From the NCBI GenBank assembly GCA_020466095.1, contig CM035806.1:98897090-98961089 (forward strand): DNA of 64,000 nt, read 5' to 3'. Of the stretch, positions 1 to 12,400 are shown piece after piece. Made by a program: the position numbers and the translations under genes. Origin of the DNA: Chlorops oryzae (Eukaryota > Arthropoda > Insecta > Diptera > Chloropidae). The notes beneath the pieces were generated by a model. That model did not search any database, was not told the DNA's origin, and saw nothing but the letters and a program-made list of their open reading frames with translations. Positions within the stretch are counted from its first letter, which is position 1, and each line of letters starts with the position of its first letter.

Positions 1-648
1 AAATAGTTCAATCTGGTATTGGTAAAATTGGTAAAATTGGAAATTGGAAACGCGGAAAATGCTTAAATCGTTCTAAGGAACACAAGAAGAAAAAAAGAGC
101 ATTTCAGTAAACGAATTACTAAAAAATTTTACTTAAGCTCCTATATATTTATGTTATCGGAAGCAGTGAACACTAATTGGAAATTTTTAAAACGCAAAAC
201 AGAGTATTCTAATTTGTACGTTACAACAGTTATTTGTAATATCAATGCTTTATTATATGATAGTGATAGTTTTGTTGAGTTGAGTGTAGAATTCATTTCT
301 TTAATTTTGGACATGAAAATTGTGATATCGAAGCGACTTATTTTTTAATTTAAAGATCTCTGCGAAGGGTCGTATTAGAGCCGAAACATTCGACAAAAAA
401 AAAGGAAAAGGAAAAGGAGTAAACCTAGAAAAAATCTTGGGCTTTAGTCCATTAAGAAACGTAGGCATTTTGGGCAAAGTTCGTTTATGTATGGAATGGC
501 AATTAGACAATTTTAACCATTCAGCAAACGCCAATAAAAAAAAAAACTTGGTGGAAAACTGAATTTTTGTTTTCGTTATATTAAATAAATATTATCGGGA
601 TTATTTAAGACTTGTATAAAAAAAAAAAATAGTATTGTATCTCTTAAA
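1..648. other. AT-rich intergenic DNA, no gene seen
   Basis: Low-complexity, A/T-rich sequence lying 3' of the fibulin-like gene. Short open frames here lack any recognisable domain and their codons simply follow base composition. I see no RNA gene. Confidence 0.5.
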
Positions 649-882
649 CATATATAACTATATATGTCACTCAGGAGCCGTTTCTATTTTGGCTCTTTTC
701 AACACGGTCTTGGGTACCCACCACGGTCTTGGGTACCCACCAAAATGAGCATTTTTCACTTAGGTACTCACCAAAAGTATTTTTCTCTCGCTCTTTTTTT
801 GCCTGCCGAGTAACATCTCTTTCTAACTGGCGCGAAATGTCCCGCCCAAAATCTATGAGAGTGACATATATAGTAATATATG
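649..882 (+). mobile_element. 234-bp MITE, copy 1
   Basis: Non-autonomous DNA element of exactly 234 bp with about 24-bp terminal inverted repeats: the left end reads CATATATAACTATATATGTC and the right end ends TATATAGTAATATATG. It shares its whole length with copies at 10397-10630 (opposite orientation) and 48629-48862. The flanks here (CTCTTAAA and TCTTGAAA) do not form a clean duplication, unlike the other two copies. No coding capacity; open frames inside it on both strands are shadows of the repeat. Confidence 0.85.
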
Positions 883-994
883 TCTTGAAAATGCGCAATT
901 ACTTTTCTTCAATTATTCGTCCTTTGGGCAACGAGAGCAATCTTTTTCAAAGTGGGAAAAATCTTATCACGTATGGAAATCTAGTACATTCTAT

Positions 995-1530
995 CAGTGG
1001 CGTGTCTAGAGAAATACTGCTTTGATAGTGCTTATATTTTCCACAGTGGTATATTGAACAATTATAAGACATTAACCCAAAAATTTTTTTGGGGGGGGCT
1101 AGAGGAAGTTTAGAGAGTTATGGACCAAAAACCAAAAAAATCCGAAAAATTTATGGCGTCCGATTTGGATGAAAATTTATATATAGAATAAGCGAAAAAT
1201 GCTAAGAATTTTGGCGTCAAAATTTTTTCAAGAAACCGATTACAACTAGTCTAGTTAGGGTCTAGTTCCAAACTGGTCCAGAAAGGACCAGTTTTTTGAA
1301 AAAATTTTAGTGCTAAAATTCTTCGAATTTTTCACTTATTCTATATATAAATTTTCATCAAAATCGGACGTTATGAAATTTTCGGATTTTTTTGGTTTTT
1401 GGTCCATAACTCTCTAAGCTTCCTCTAGCCCCCCCCAAAATTTTTTGGGTTAATGTCTTATAATTGTTCAATATACCACTGTGGAAAATATAAGCACTAT
1501 CAAAGCAGTATTTCTCTGGACACGCCACTG
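995..1530. mobile_element. hAT-like foldback element
   Basis: A nearly perfect long inverted repeat: two arms of roughly 250 bp that begin CAGTGGCGTGTC and end GACACGCCACTG, separated by a short centre. It is flanked by the 8-bp duplication CATTCTAT at 987-994 and 1531-1538. The CAG-type terminus and 8-bp duplication point to hAT transposase mobilisation in trans. A transcript through it would form a long hairpin. Confidence 0.88.
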
Positions 1531-1538
1531 CATTCTAT

Positions 1539-2782
1539 GAAAATCCAGTACGTTGTATGAAAATCGTCACATTCTTTCGGTGCTGTTTCCACTTAGGAAG
1601 AACTAGAATTTTTTTCGGACATTGAAGCATCAAGAAAAGAAGTAAATTTTAAATCTCGAGTTCGAAAAAAAAATGCAATTTTATCGGGTGTTATATCCCA
1701 AAAGAGCCATAAGAGTTCATATAAATTTCTTTTAAGCGTTAATTTCTTCGGCTGTTTCACACCATTAAATTTTATGAGTAGAGTTTCTTATAAGTATATT
1801 TCACAAGGATGTACATAATGACTGAAAGATCAGAAGAGGTGAGAGGATAAAGGATATAAATGTAAACTAATAACTTGTTTTTGTTTTTATTTTTTTTTAT
1901 TTTTTGAATTTGGAATAACGTTTTTATAAATGTATTTTTGTACAACTTTACATTTTAATTCTTAAAACTAAAAGACTTGAAAATAGTTATATATACATAC
2001 ATATTCTATATATGTGTGTGTATACATGTTAAGTATAAGTGGTGAACAAGAATATTAGACAATTTGAAAAAATTTTCGGAATAAGTACAGTTTTAAATGA
2101 AAGACTCTGCTTAGTAAGCGTAGGTTACAAAAAAAAAAAAAAAAAAAAAAAACGAAATATTATAATTATGAAGACCGTCGAGAGAACATCCAACAGCAAA
2201 ATTAAATAAAAAAAAAAATATCACAATTCATTACTTTCACTGATAAAAATTTCGATCGGAAAAGAAGACAGGTTATTTAGAAGCTTACGAGGGTAAAAAA
2301 AAAATAGTTAAAATTCTTTCCATCGCGCTTTTGTGATTAGTTGGGCGAATCTCTCACCTTTTATTTTTGAAAGAACCTAAAAGCAATTTTACTTTTGCAA
2401 TAACTATATACGGAGCATCTACTTAACTATTTTACTATAAAAAAAATGCAAAACCTTCTTCTTTCAATTGAAGCAAACTCGAATCTTTCTCGCCTGTGTT
2501 TCGTTTCGTTTAGTTTTGAAAAGTGTGATTAAATTGTCAAAGAGAAAAAAATTAATTTATATAAATGTATCTGTTGTACGTAAATAGAACTTCCTTATTG
2601 ATGCTAATAACGGTAGGAAATGAAATGAAAATGTGTGTATGTATTATACGGAAAAAAAGGCAATCTTGCATAGACCCACTTTAATGTATGTCCTTACTAT
2701 TTAATAACTAATAGCATAAGATTTTAGAAATTCAGATTCAATTAAAAATAAGGAAAATTTTTAATTAATTTAATCAGTTGCC

Positions 2783-2813
<31 letters not shown>

Positions 2814-3050
2814 AAAAGATAACTACATAAAATATATACGTAAATCCATTAATTATCTTTCTTAAATACTTTGAAATTTGTTTAAAACACTAATAAATAC
2901 TAACAGGAAGAAATAATGTAAAGTCTTGCTCTGTTATAGTTTTAATTGTTCAGAATTTTTATCAAAATGAAATCCAACATAAATATTCTAGTTGCTCAAT
3001 GAATTGTGTTTTTGAGGAAATTGAAGTTGTGTGTTCTTGCTGATGATATG
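1539..3050. other. AT-rich intergenic DNA with poly(A) runs
   Basis: No gene or bounded element is recognised. Contains long A tracts near 2131-2152 and 2784-2812 that could be tails of old retrotransposons, but no attached coding sequence is visible. Confidence 0.4.
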
Positions 3051-3058
3051 CTTATAAT

Positions 3059-3302
3059 CAGGGCTCGGATTTTGTTGACCTTTTATAAATTTAAAGCATA
3101 CTTAAAGGGGCAAAATTTTGTTCTAGCTAACATTTTACGAAAAAGTTAAGCGAAGTTGAAATTCAAACCGCTTTTCTTACTTCAAAAAATTCACATTGAA
3201 GTTAAAAATCGAATTGAATCTTAACTTTATGCGGGTTGAACAAAATTTTTACTCCTTAAAGTATGCTTTAAATTTTTAAAAGTCAACAAAATCCGAGCCC
3301 TA
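3059..3302. mobile_element. hAT-type MITE, 'GGGCTCGG' family, copy 1
   Basis: 244-bp partly palindromic element with termini CAGGGCTCGGATTTTG and CAAAATCCGAGCCCTA. It is flanked by the perfect 8-bp duplication CTTATAAT (3051-3058, 3303-3310). Other copies are at 4775-5017 and 58807-59049. No coding capacity. Confidence 0.9.
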
Positions 3303-4040
3303 CTTATAATAGAGATGGGCGCGGGTCTTCTGCTTTTTTTTACTACGGGCCCGGGCCTCAAATCGAGTTTCGTGCGGTCCCGAAAATATTCGACCCGTTT
3401 AGGATGTACATTGGTGCCAATTTTATGTTCAACTCAAAAATGATAAAAAGGAGATAGCGTCTTTCGACAGTTTCGCAAGTCATATTTGTTCACAAACACA
3501 AGTGTATTTAGCTAAATCATATACAGGGTGTTTCGCATAAGGATGTATAGGCGAAAGGAGGTGATAGGTGTAGTCAAGACCGACCAAAAATCGTATTGGA
3601 AGGGGGGGGGGGGGGGTTTGTCTCAAATGCATACCTGAGAAGTTATAGGGCCTTAAAGTTTTTAGGCAGTAAGTCGAGAAAAATAACTCTCCCACGATAA
3701 TAGTTCATCGTAGAAAAAAAAAAAAACTTAAATGCAATTTGAAAGCCAATTGTATGTGCTTTTAGGCAAAATTAAATTGATGGTAAAAATTTGACGCATT
3801 GAGTGAAAAATAAACGGTCAAAGTGAAAAATTCTGAAAAAAATTTAAATTTTTTTACTTTCGAAGCCATTTTGGTATGAAAAGTGTCGAATAAACACCCA
3901 AATTTTTTATTTTATTCAAAATGTGGGATCGATTTCCATTAACTTGATACCCCACATGTCTAATAAATTTTTTGAAAATAAGATGAGAAAATTAAATATC
4001 TAAATGAACATCTATCCGACGCCTTTCGGAGTATAATCAG

Positions 4041-4281
4041 TAGAGCGTGTATTTTTAAGCATTTATAAATTTGAAGCATACTTTGTGGGGGGGATATTTT
4101 TTTTCTTATCACCATTTTGGAAATAAGTAGCGAATTTGAACTTCAAGGGGATTTCCTAGCTTTGAAAAAGTCTTAAATAGGCTAAAAATCGATTTGAATC
4201 TTAACTTTATGTAAATTTAACAAATTTTTTGCCCCATAAAGTACGCTTCAATTTTATAAATGCTTAAAAATACACGCTCTA
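4041..4281. mobile_element. hAT-type MITE, 'AGAGCGTG' family, copy 1
   Basis: 241-bp element with termini TAGAGCGTGTATTTTTAAGC and its inverse, flanked by the perfect 8-bp duplication ATAATCAG (4033-4040, 4282-4289). A second copy is at 58558-58798. No coding capacity. Confidence 0.9.
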
Positions 4282-4774
4282 ATAATCAGTAAGAAGGGAG
4301 TTTATTTCATTTCAAACGATCAAATCTCACTGTCTGAATCTAAAGTGACACAAATAGAAAATTTGTTATTTTTCAGAAAACACGACAAACTGTTTTTGAG
4401 CTTATAGTACTTTTTTTTTATAAATAAAACGATGCTTATTGCGAAGAAGAGCTTTTGAGAATCATATAAGAAAGTTTATGAGAATTGCTTTGACGCTTTT
4501 TTGAAAAAAGGTTTTATTTTTATAAATTATGTCCTTTTGGATGCATTTTGAATGAAATCATTGCTGTATTATTTTAGATTATGACTTTTCAATGATTTAA
4601 ATTTGGCCAATTAAAAGAATATTTAATTGTTAAAGAGTCACAATTTTTATTTGAACTCAGTTCAAATAATAAAAAAAAAGTACTAACTCGAAAAAGTGTC
4701 TTTGAGAATTGCCAACATTGATCGAATCATTAGCAATAAAAAAGACATAACGGTTTATTCTTGCTATTTATAAT

Positions 4775-5017
4775 TAGGGCTCGGATTTTGTTGACTTTTA
4801 AAAATTTAAAGCATACTTTAAGGAGTAAAAATTTTGTTCAACTCGCATAAAGTTAAGATTCAATTCGATTTTTAACTTCAATGTGAATTTTTTGAAGTAA
4901 GAAAAGCGGTTTGAATTTCAACTTCGCTTAACTTTTTCGTAAAATGTTAGCTAGAACAAAATTTTGCCCCTTTAAGTATGCTTTAAATTTATAAAAGTCA
5001 ACAAAATCCGAGCCCTG
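4775..5017. mobile_element. hAT-type MITE, 'GGGCTCGG' family, copy 2
   Basis: 243-bp element, termini TAGGGCTCGGATTTTG and CAAAATCCGAGCCCTG, in inverted orientation relative to copy 1. Perfect 8-bp duplication TTTATAAT at 4767-4774 and 5018-5025. Confidence 0.9.
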
Positions 5018-5311
5018 TTTATAATATAAATAACGGAGTCGAATTTTTGTGGAGGTGACTTATGAACAAAATCCACAAATCCACAAGAAATCACAATTTT
5101 TGAGTTTTGTCACTTTAGTTGCCTGGGTGCGAAATGACCTGTCAACCAACTGTTCATTTATGACGTATGTAGGTGCGCAGAACGAAACACTTTTCAAGCA
5201 CGATGTGTTTTTTTATCATTCTTTTCAGTGGCGGATTTAACAGGTGGACAAAAGCGAGCGTGTGCTAGTCAAAAATAATGTAGGCTATAGATCGACAGGG
5301 ATATATATCTA

Positions 5312-6039
5312 CAGGGTGTTCCATACTCAATGGATCAAAAAAAAGGAGGTGATAGGGGGAACCCATACAAGCAAAAAATTGTCTGGAAAGGGGGGTTCAT
5401 CTTGCACTCGTAAGGAGCTAGAGGCGCGGAAAGAATTCGACTAAATTGGTGAGCATACTTTTAGGCGGATATGTCAAACTAAAACACTATTCAGAAATTT
5501 TTTAATTTCTTAGATTTTTCTTTTTCTCATGCTGCCTAAAAGTGTGCTCAATAAATTTGATTAAAATAACTTTTCTGGGAGTCAAAAATACAAAATAATT
5601 ATTTTCAAACCTTAGTTTTGCATTGATTGTGAAACTTTTTTTTTAGCAACCATGGTATCAAATTGAAGAGAAAAACCCAAAGTTTTCGAAAATAGTAAAA
5701 AAAAGAGGGTCGAGCGTATTTCTTTTGAATTAAATCACTTTAAAAGCCAAAATTACACTATTTTAGGCTTAGATGGTAGTACCAGAGAAAACGGAGTTGA
5801 ATTATTTAAAATCGTAGTATGCAGAGTTAACGGAAAACCGCCAAGCTTTTCATATCATATGTGATTTTGAATTTACGGCCTGTAAGTGAGGAGCACCAGT
5901 GAAAAAACCAAAATATTGCTTTTTGCATATAACTCCTCAGGGGTGCATTTGCGACCCCCCCTGCAATATGATTTTTGGTCCGTCTGGACGCCCCCTATCA
6001 CCTCCTTTTTTTTTGATCTATTGAGTATGGAACACCCTG
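5312..6039. mobile_element. TA-flanked MITE with long inverted repeats
   Basis: 728-bp element beginning CAGGGTGTTCCATACTCAAT and ending with the inverse, with about 50 bp of terminal inverted repeat including the motif AAAGGAGGTGATAGG. It is flanked by TA on both sides (5310-5311, 6040-6041), as expected for Tc1/mariner-type insertion. A related single end lies near 3526. No transposase is visible. Confidence 0.75.
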
Positions 6040-6237
6040 TAATATATATATATATATGCATAAACTTTGCGTAATAAAACCTAAAATGTGTGAGATATTT
6101 AATTCTATATGTTCGTTTCGGGCCGGGCCGGGCCGGTTTATGCTCGAATATGCGCCCATCTCTAGTTTATACGTTCTTTTGTATTTTTTAAATAATTTTT
6201 AAGCGGTACAGAATGTTTTATATCATATATACATATA

Positions 6238-6400
6238 TCAAAAAGTGTATTGTGAAACGAGTATGAATATTTTGGCTACGCTTTTCCCTCTTGGCAGCCC
6301 ATTCATAAATACGGTCATACTTAATTCCAATTCGATATCTTGTGGTCCCTCAAGAGAACGCTTCAGACTTACATGTACCTCGTGTTTTGCTTTAATCATG
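6238..6400 (-). CDS. Fibulin-like terminal exon
   Basis: 163 nt after a polypyrimidine-rich ttcaattttag acceptor. Encodes [14 protein letters not shown]...[11 protein letters not shown]... ending VSQYTF then TGA, which matches the end of the fibulin C-terminal module and closes the gene. The exon lies in a region with only short open frames, and the family ending fixes it. Confidence 0.92.
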
Positions 6401-9400
6401 CTAAAATTGAAAAAAAAAAAAAAAAATTATTGAAAATCGTTAATAGCCATTTCAGATGATTCAGATGAACTACTAACTCGAAGTGATTGTTGGTGGACTT
6501 TTCAATATTGGCAGCAGCTTGAATTCTTATTATTTTTAAATCGAAATCGATTTCGTCATAATAAAGAGGACCGCGCAGACTGAATATGACACGCCCTTCA
6601 GGTGGAATTAGAAGTTTTGATACAAGCGTAATGAAGTTATAGGTGTAAGCGGAGGGCTTATTATAGCAATCGTCTCCTTCACAGAAATTGCTCGACTGAC
6701 GGCAGCGGCTGTGGTGGACAACGGACAAAATTTTTAATAACGGTCGCTAATAATTAAAAAAAAATTAATAAATAGTCGCTAAGATACCAACTTTTTTTGA
6801 TCCGGATCATTTATGTATCCGTAGGGACATTGTATGGTAGTGCATCGGTAGCTCCCTCGTATGTTAGTGCAAACATCGTTGCGCCCAGTGCAAAATTCTC
6901 CTGTAGCACATTCGTCTATATCTCTGCAGGTAGTTCTGTCCGTCGCTAGAGTATAACCACGTGGACAGGAACATTCATATGAGCCGGGTGTGTTGTTGCA
7001 ATAGCCCATGCAGAGTTTGTAATTTCTGTGAACTTCGCATTCGTCGATATCATTGCATGTGCGATTGTCGGCGCTCAACTCATATCCGGTGTTGCAAGTG
7101 CATCTATAGCCTATAGTGTATTTGTCGCGGACACAAAAATCAAAAAATCGTACGTATGTACATACAGTATACCATGATACAAGAAAACAAGATAGCGCCA
7201 CTTGAGAGAGGAAACGTCACAAACTCAAAATCGCGATTCGTTGTTGTTGTTTCCCATGTTAAATCGGCTTTTTACTTTTTTGAATAGCATGGGAAACAAC
7301 AACAATTTCTCGCTCAGTGACGTCACAAACTCAATTTTCGGCCTCAAAATAGCGGTACTGAAGTGGCGCTATCTTGTTTTCTTGTATCATGCACAGGGAT
7401 GCCCACCACTACATTGAAAGCTTGCGATAGTGTGTGTGCGCATTGCACTGAAGCACGTTTTTCAACTTTTTCAGTTCTCTCTTTTTGCTTCATCCGACAT
7501 AGGCCTTGCTCGTTCGCTGCCTGATGTCAGACTAAACAGGTTTCGATTTCTCAGCTTGCTTGTTGCCTTTTGTGTATGTACACAAGGATTTGCTCTCAAT
7601 GCTCCGAAGCTTGCTCGGCGGGCATCCCTGATCATGCAGTATACCAAAAGGTGGAAAAGAAGATATGAATATTTGAATATTTACCGCCCCAAAAATTAAC
7701 ACATTTCTGCTGACAAAGGCCTGGAATCTCCTGACATTCGTCTATGTCGAGACAGATTCGATCATTGTCGCGACTCTTTTTGTAATTTGCTTTGCATTCG
7801 CAATAATACGAGCCCAATGTGTTGACGCACATCGCATTGGAAGGGCAAACGCTAGGATGCTCTTGAGCACACTCGTCTATATCGACGCATTGACTTGGAG
7901 CGTTGGTGTAAGCTTGTGGCAATAGTTGATGCCCTGGTGGACAAGCACAAATGAATCCTCCGATTCGGTTACGGCATATTTGATTACTTGCACAATTGTG
8001 ATCTCCAGTTTCACATTCGTCAATATCTAGCAGAAAGAAGTTATTTTTTTCATTTATATTGGGAATAGCTTGATATATGTATGTATGTACTTACCAACAC
8101 ATTGTACACCGTCAGGTGTTGAACGGTAACCGGCTGAGCATTGCAAAAGGTTTTGGCAGCGGTACGAACCGTTCGTATTGATGCATTTTTGATGGGAGCC
8201 ACACGTTGAACTTAATGCACATTCATTTATATCTGGGGAAAAACGAAAAATGCACAATAGGAGTGCATAATAAATTTAATAAACGAAATTTCATTTCGAT
8301 TATGCCGATAATAGGCCGTTTACATATGCCGTTTTATTCGCGTTTTAGTAACTTTGCCCGTTTTAGCTCTAAAACAACTTAGATTTTTCCCGTTTTATCG
8401 TACAAAACTAAAACGAGAAACTTTCCTGTTTTAATTTAAAACAAGTAGCTAAACAAGATAAATCCTGGTTATAGCTAATAAAAATATCGAAATCTGAGTG
8501 TCATCACTATAAAAATGCAAGACATATGGTAATTGAAATTTTTAATTTAAAAATTGTGAGGTTAATTCCACAACCAATGCAGAAAACGAACACAATTTCA
8601 ATAATTGCTTCTTATCTAAATAACAATATTCACTCATATTTCACGTGTTGAACAAACAAAAGCTTACCACAAAATGACAAAACGACATGTGCATATGTAA
8701 ACACCCCGTTTTGACTTAGTCGTTTTAGCTTAAACGAGGAGCGCTAAAACGTATATGTAAATGCCCTATAAAAGTGTAAAAAATTTAGTTAAGCTTCCAA
8801 CAACAACTTGTATTGAAAAATCTTCCACTTTTTGCCACGATACCACGGTCTCGTGAATAGGCCTATTGATTTTTGAGAAAACAAATTTGTTCAGGGGTTA
8901 TAGCAGCTTTTCTGAGCAGAACGATTCGAACGAATGTGCAATTACATACTTAAAAAAATTTTTTTCTTCATAAATCAATCCATAGAGATAGTTTTCTTAA
9001 TGTTAAAAAGGCCAAAATCAATCCAAAATGTATTGAGATCGATCTCGTGAGAAAAGCTGGTGTAACCTAGTGTAATTTCTGCACTTGCCTACACATGCAC
9101 CCAAATAATTTCGAAAAAATCCGGCACTGCACGGTATTTCACCAGCCCTATTTGACGCATAGTCTACGCCTGTGGGGTCTCTGGATTGTTGAGAATTCCG
9201 CCAGTAGGGCCGCTGACTTTGCTTTACAGTCGTTGGAGGTGTTGCAGTCGTTGTTGTTGTTGTTGTCGTCGTTGTTGTCGTTGTTGAGGTTGTTGTCGAA
9301 GTTGTTGTGGATGGTGGACGTCGATAGCAGCGAAAAGAACCTTTAGTATTAAAGCATTTGTAGTCATTTGGACAATTATGGGTATTTAAGGTGCATTCGT

Positions 9401-12400
9401 CGTCATCTGGAGATATGATTGAAAAGTGGGATTTTGAATGTACATACATACATACATACATATGTAAATATATTCGGATTAGAGAGAGTTGATTCAAAGC
9501 TCACCATCGCAGTGTCCAGTTTCCGCATTTAGTGTATATCCTGTCCCGCAGCTCTGCAGACGTGTGCATATATAGGAACCAACTGTGTTATCGCAACGCT
9601 GAGTCGGTAGGCAATTGTGATTATTGATCGAGCATTCGTTTATATCTGTAAAATAGAAAATTTGTGAAGCACGAAATCATTTTGGAATAACAAATGGATC
9701 ATGAATTTGTCGTCTCCGTTTTGTGAACGAACCTACACAAGCATTCGTTGTTGTGTCTAAATTGAAGCCCAATTTACAATCGCAATGATAGCCGCCAATG
9801 TCGTTTGTGCAAATCTGTGTGCTATCGCAAGCGTTTTCATCCACCTGACATTCATCTATATCGACACAATGTCCGTTTATATACGAAAAGCCTTCTTCAC
9901 ATTTCCTTTTCGTGCTATCCGCCAATATCATAACTGCCTTTTTGCACTCGTAGCGGCCATCGATATTGATGCAATGATGTCCAGATTCACATGGTGAGTC
10001 AACACATTCGTCAATATCTATTTTAAGAGAATAATTTCAATCATAATTTTACAATTTTTTATTTTTTTATTGAGTGACCACCTGCAAAGAGTATTTTATA
10101 TATAAAGAGCCGCCAATTTACTCTATCGGCACTCTTAGCATTTTGAATATGCTGGGCCCCAAAATTCCTCAATGTCATCGATTATCTTTACATTTTTGTC
10201 AAATGCAACTATTTTCCATTAATTGAAAATTTTTTCATTATACATAGCCCTCAAAACAAAAAAGGTATCAAATTCAGGAAAAAAGTATTTCCGTATCATT
10301 TGGAGAAAAAAAGTATCACTTTTGATACAATTGTATCAGTTTGGCAGCACTGCATCGGATGGACTTCATCCGATTTTGTCACTACGTTGTCGTGTGCATA
10401 TATTAATATATATGTCACTCTCATAGATTTTGGGCGGGACATTTCGCGCCAGTTAGAAAGAGATGTTACTCGGCAGGCAAAAAAAGAGCGAGAGAGAAAT
10501 TCTTTTGGTGAGTACCATAAGTGAAAAATACTCATTTTGGTGGGTACCCAAGACCGTGGTGGGTACCAAGACCGTGTTTGAAAAGAGCCAAAATAGAAAC
10601 GGCTCCGAGTGACATATATAGTTATATATGGTCGTGTGACTGCTTTCGCAATGCTTAAAAAACATTAATACATATCTCATATGCCCTAATTTATAAAACA
10701 AATGAGAATTATGCCGAGCGAAAAGAAATGTAATTAAACAAATTTCGTTTCAAATCAACCACAAATAATGTTGACTCAACCATTTTTCTTTTGAAATTTT
10801 TGTTCTGCTCGAAAATCAAAAGGACTGTGAATAAGAATGCGAAGTTTTAAAAAAATCAAGATTAATTTCGCTCAGTGTAAATTAAAACAGTTTTAGTGTA
10901 TGTGAGGTGAGCAAATATGAAGAGATTTTAGGCCGTCTAGAGGCGGTCGTGGGCACTAGAGGGTTAAATGCATATAGTACTATAGATGGCACTTGGCAAA
11001 AAACGTGTGTGTTGAATTGAAGTAGGCCCCCTGTGCATGCATTCTTATGGAAAAATCAAAAACGTAGCACGCCCCTGAAAATTCCGGATTCCGGTCTAAC
11101 AAATAATTTTATAATCTTGTAACATGAACTAAAATTTCTAGTCAAAAATCAGAATATATGTAAGTGTTAATCAATGGTTTTTCATAAGAACTCATTTTAT
11201 TTTTCAACAAAATATGTTATTTTTATAAAATAAAAAAAAAATTAGATAAATTTTGCTCATATTACTGAGGAACGCTAATGCAGAGTACTCATGCGTCGAA
11301 TATGACCGATTCTCAAAAAGTTTGAATTCCACCACTTCTGTGGTTGATATGAAATATTCAGTGATATCATAACTAAAATTGCTCGATACATAATTAGTGG
11401 CTCAAGTACTTATTACATATCATGATAAATAGAATCCATAAACTATATATTTTTGGATCTCTTCAGAATGAAAAGGGTACAGAATTGCATAAACTATCAT
11501 AAAAAAAACTTAAAAAGTTTTACATTTAAAAGAAAACATAAAAAAATTTACACGCAAGTATGTTGAGTTACAAAATTGAGTGAATACCAGTGTTGGAAAA
11601 GTAGGTGTAATTGTACCTTTTTCGGCCCTTTTTCAAAAGGTACTCAGGTTAAAAATTTTTCCTTTAGGTACAAATTTAAGAGAGGAAGGGGGAAATTTGT
11701 TAGTAATAAATGGTTGGAAAAACTGTGTGGTTATCCCCTTCCTGATTCTTTGAAAAATTCCAAAAATTTAGACAGGCGGAAATTGGCCGGTCTAAAAATA
11801 TTTTTAACTTGGTCATGAATTAAAATTGTAAAATCGTATATTGTTTTTACAATGGTTTTTCATAAAACCCTTTTTTTTCAACAAATTGATTAAATTATAA
11901 TTGAAAAATTTTCCTTTAAAGGAACCAATGCAAGATTTGAAAAGTTCTCAAAAATTTTCCCCCTTGTGGTTATATGAAAACATGAATAATTAAAATTTGA
12001 AAAAATTTGGGCTGGGTATTATTAATTTGTAAATTTTGAAAAAAATTTGGCCCAGGGTAAAAGGGTACAAATTTAAACTATATTAAAAACAAAATTTTAC
12101 ATTTTAAAGGAAAACCCTAAATTTCCCAATTTTAACAAATTGGTGAATACTCCAAAAATTATAGCATCACTAGTTCACCACGGAATTCGGTTGTTGTTGT
12201 AAGTGTCCCCTATATTACTATATGATTAGCTCTCTCGTTATTTTTACTTCACAAGGCCTGAAGTGGCGCTATTTTGTTTTCTTGTATCATGGTTAAATAA
12301 CTAACTCACCTTCACATAACTCCTTTTCAAAATTGAAACGATAGCCCGGCTTGCAGTTTTTCGACGTCACATCCAAGCAACGAAAGCTTCCATTTATATT

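Larger units (their letters stand above)
3310..6164. mobile_element. Possible large hAT relative hosting three nested MITEs
   Basis: The left end TAGAGATGGGCGCGGG and the right end GCGCCCATCTCTA are inverted repeats about 2.85 kb apart, each followed inward by GC-rich 'gggcc' runs. Flanks (ACTTATAA and GTTTATAC) match only partly as an 8-bp duplication. The interior holds the elements at 4041-4281, 4775-5017 and 5312-6039, and no transposase frame was recognised. The pairing of the two ends could be fortuitous. Confidence 0.45.

Noticed and set aside
671..1025. Open frames over the 234-bp MITE (also at 10296-10535 and 48622-48884)
   Set aside because: The same peptides appear at each MITE copy on both strands; the element is non-coding and the frames end at its borders.
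6409..6477. C-terminal tail [11 protein letters not shown]...FFF as the end of the fibulin protein
   Set aside because: This is the 77-bp intron read through; the spliced product continues to the family-typical VSQYTF end.
7118..7201. Continuation of the fibulin exon upstream into ...FCVRDKY and the P-like MITE
   Set aside because: The acceptor at 7112-7111 joins in phase to the previous exon and gives the right cysteine spacing; the extra frame is intron.
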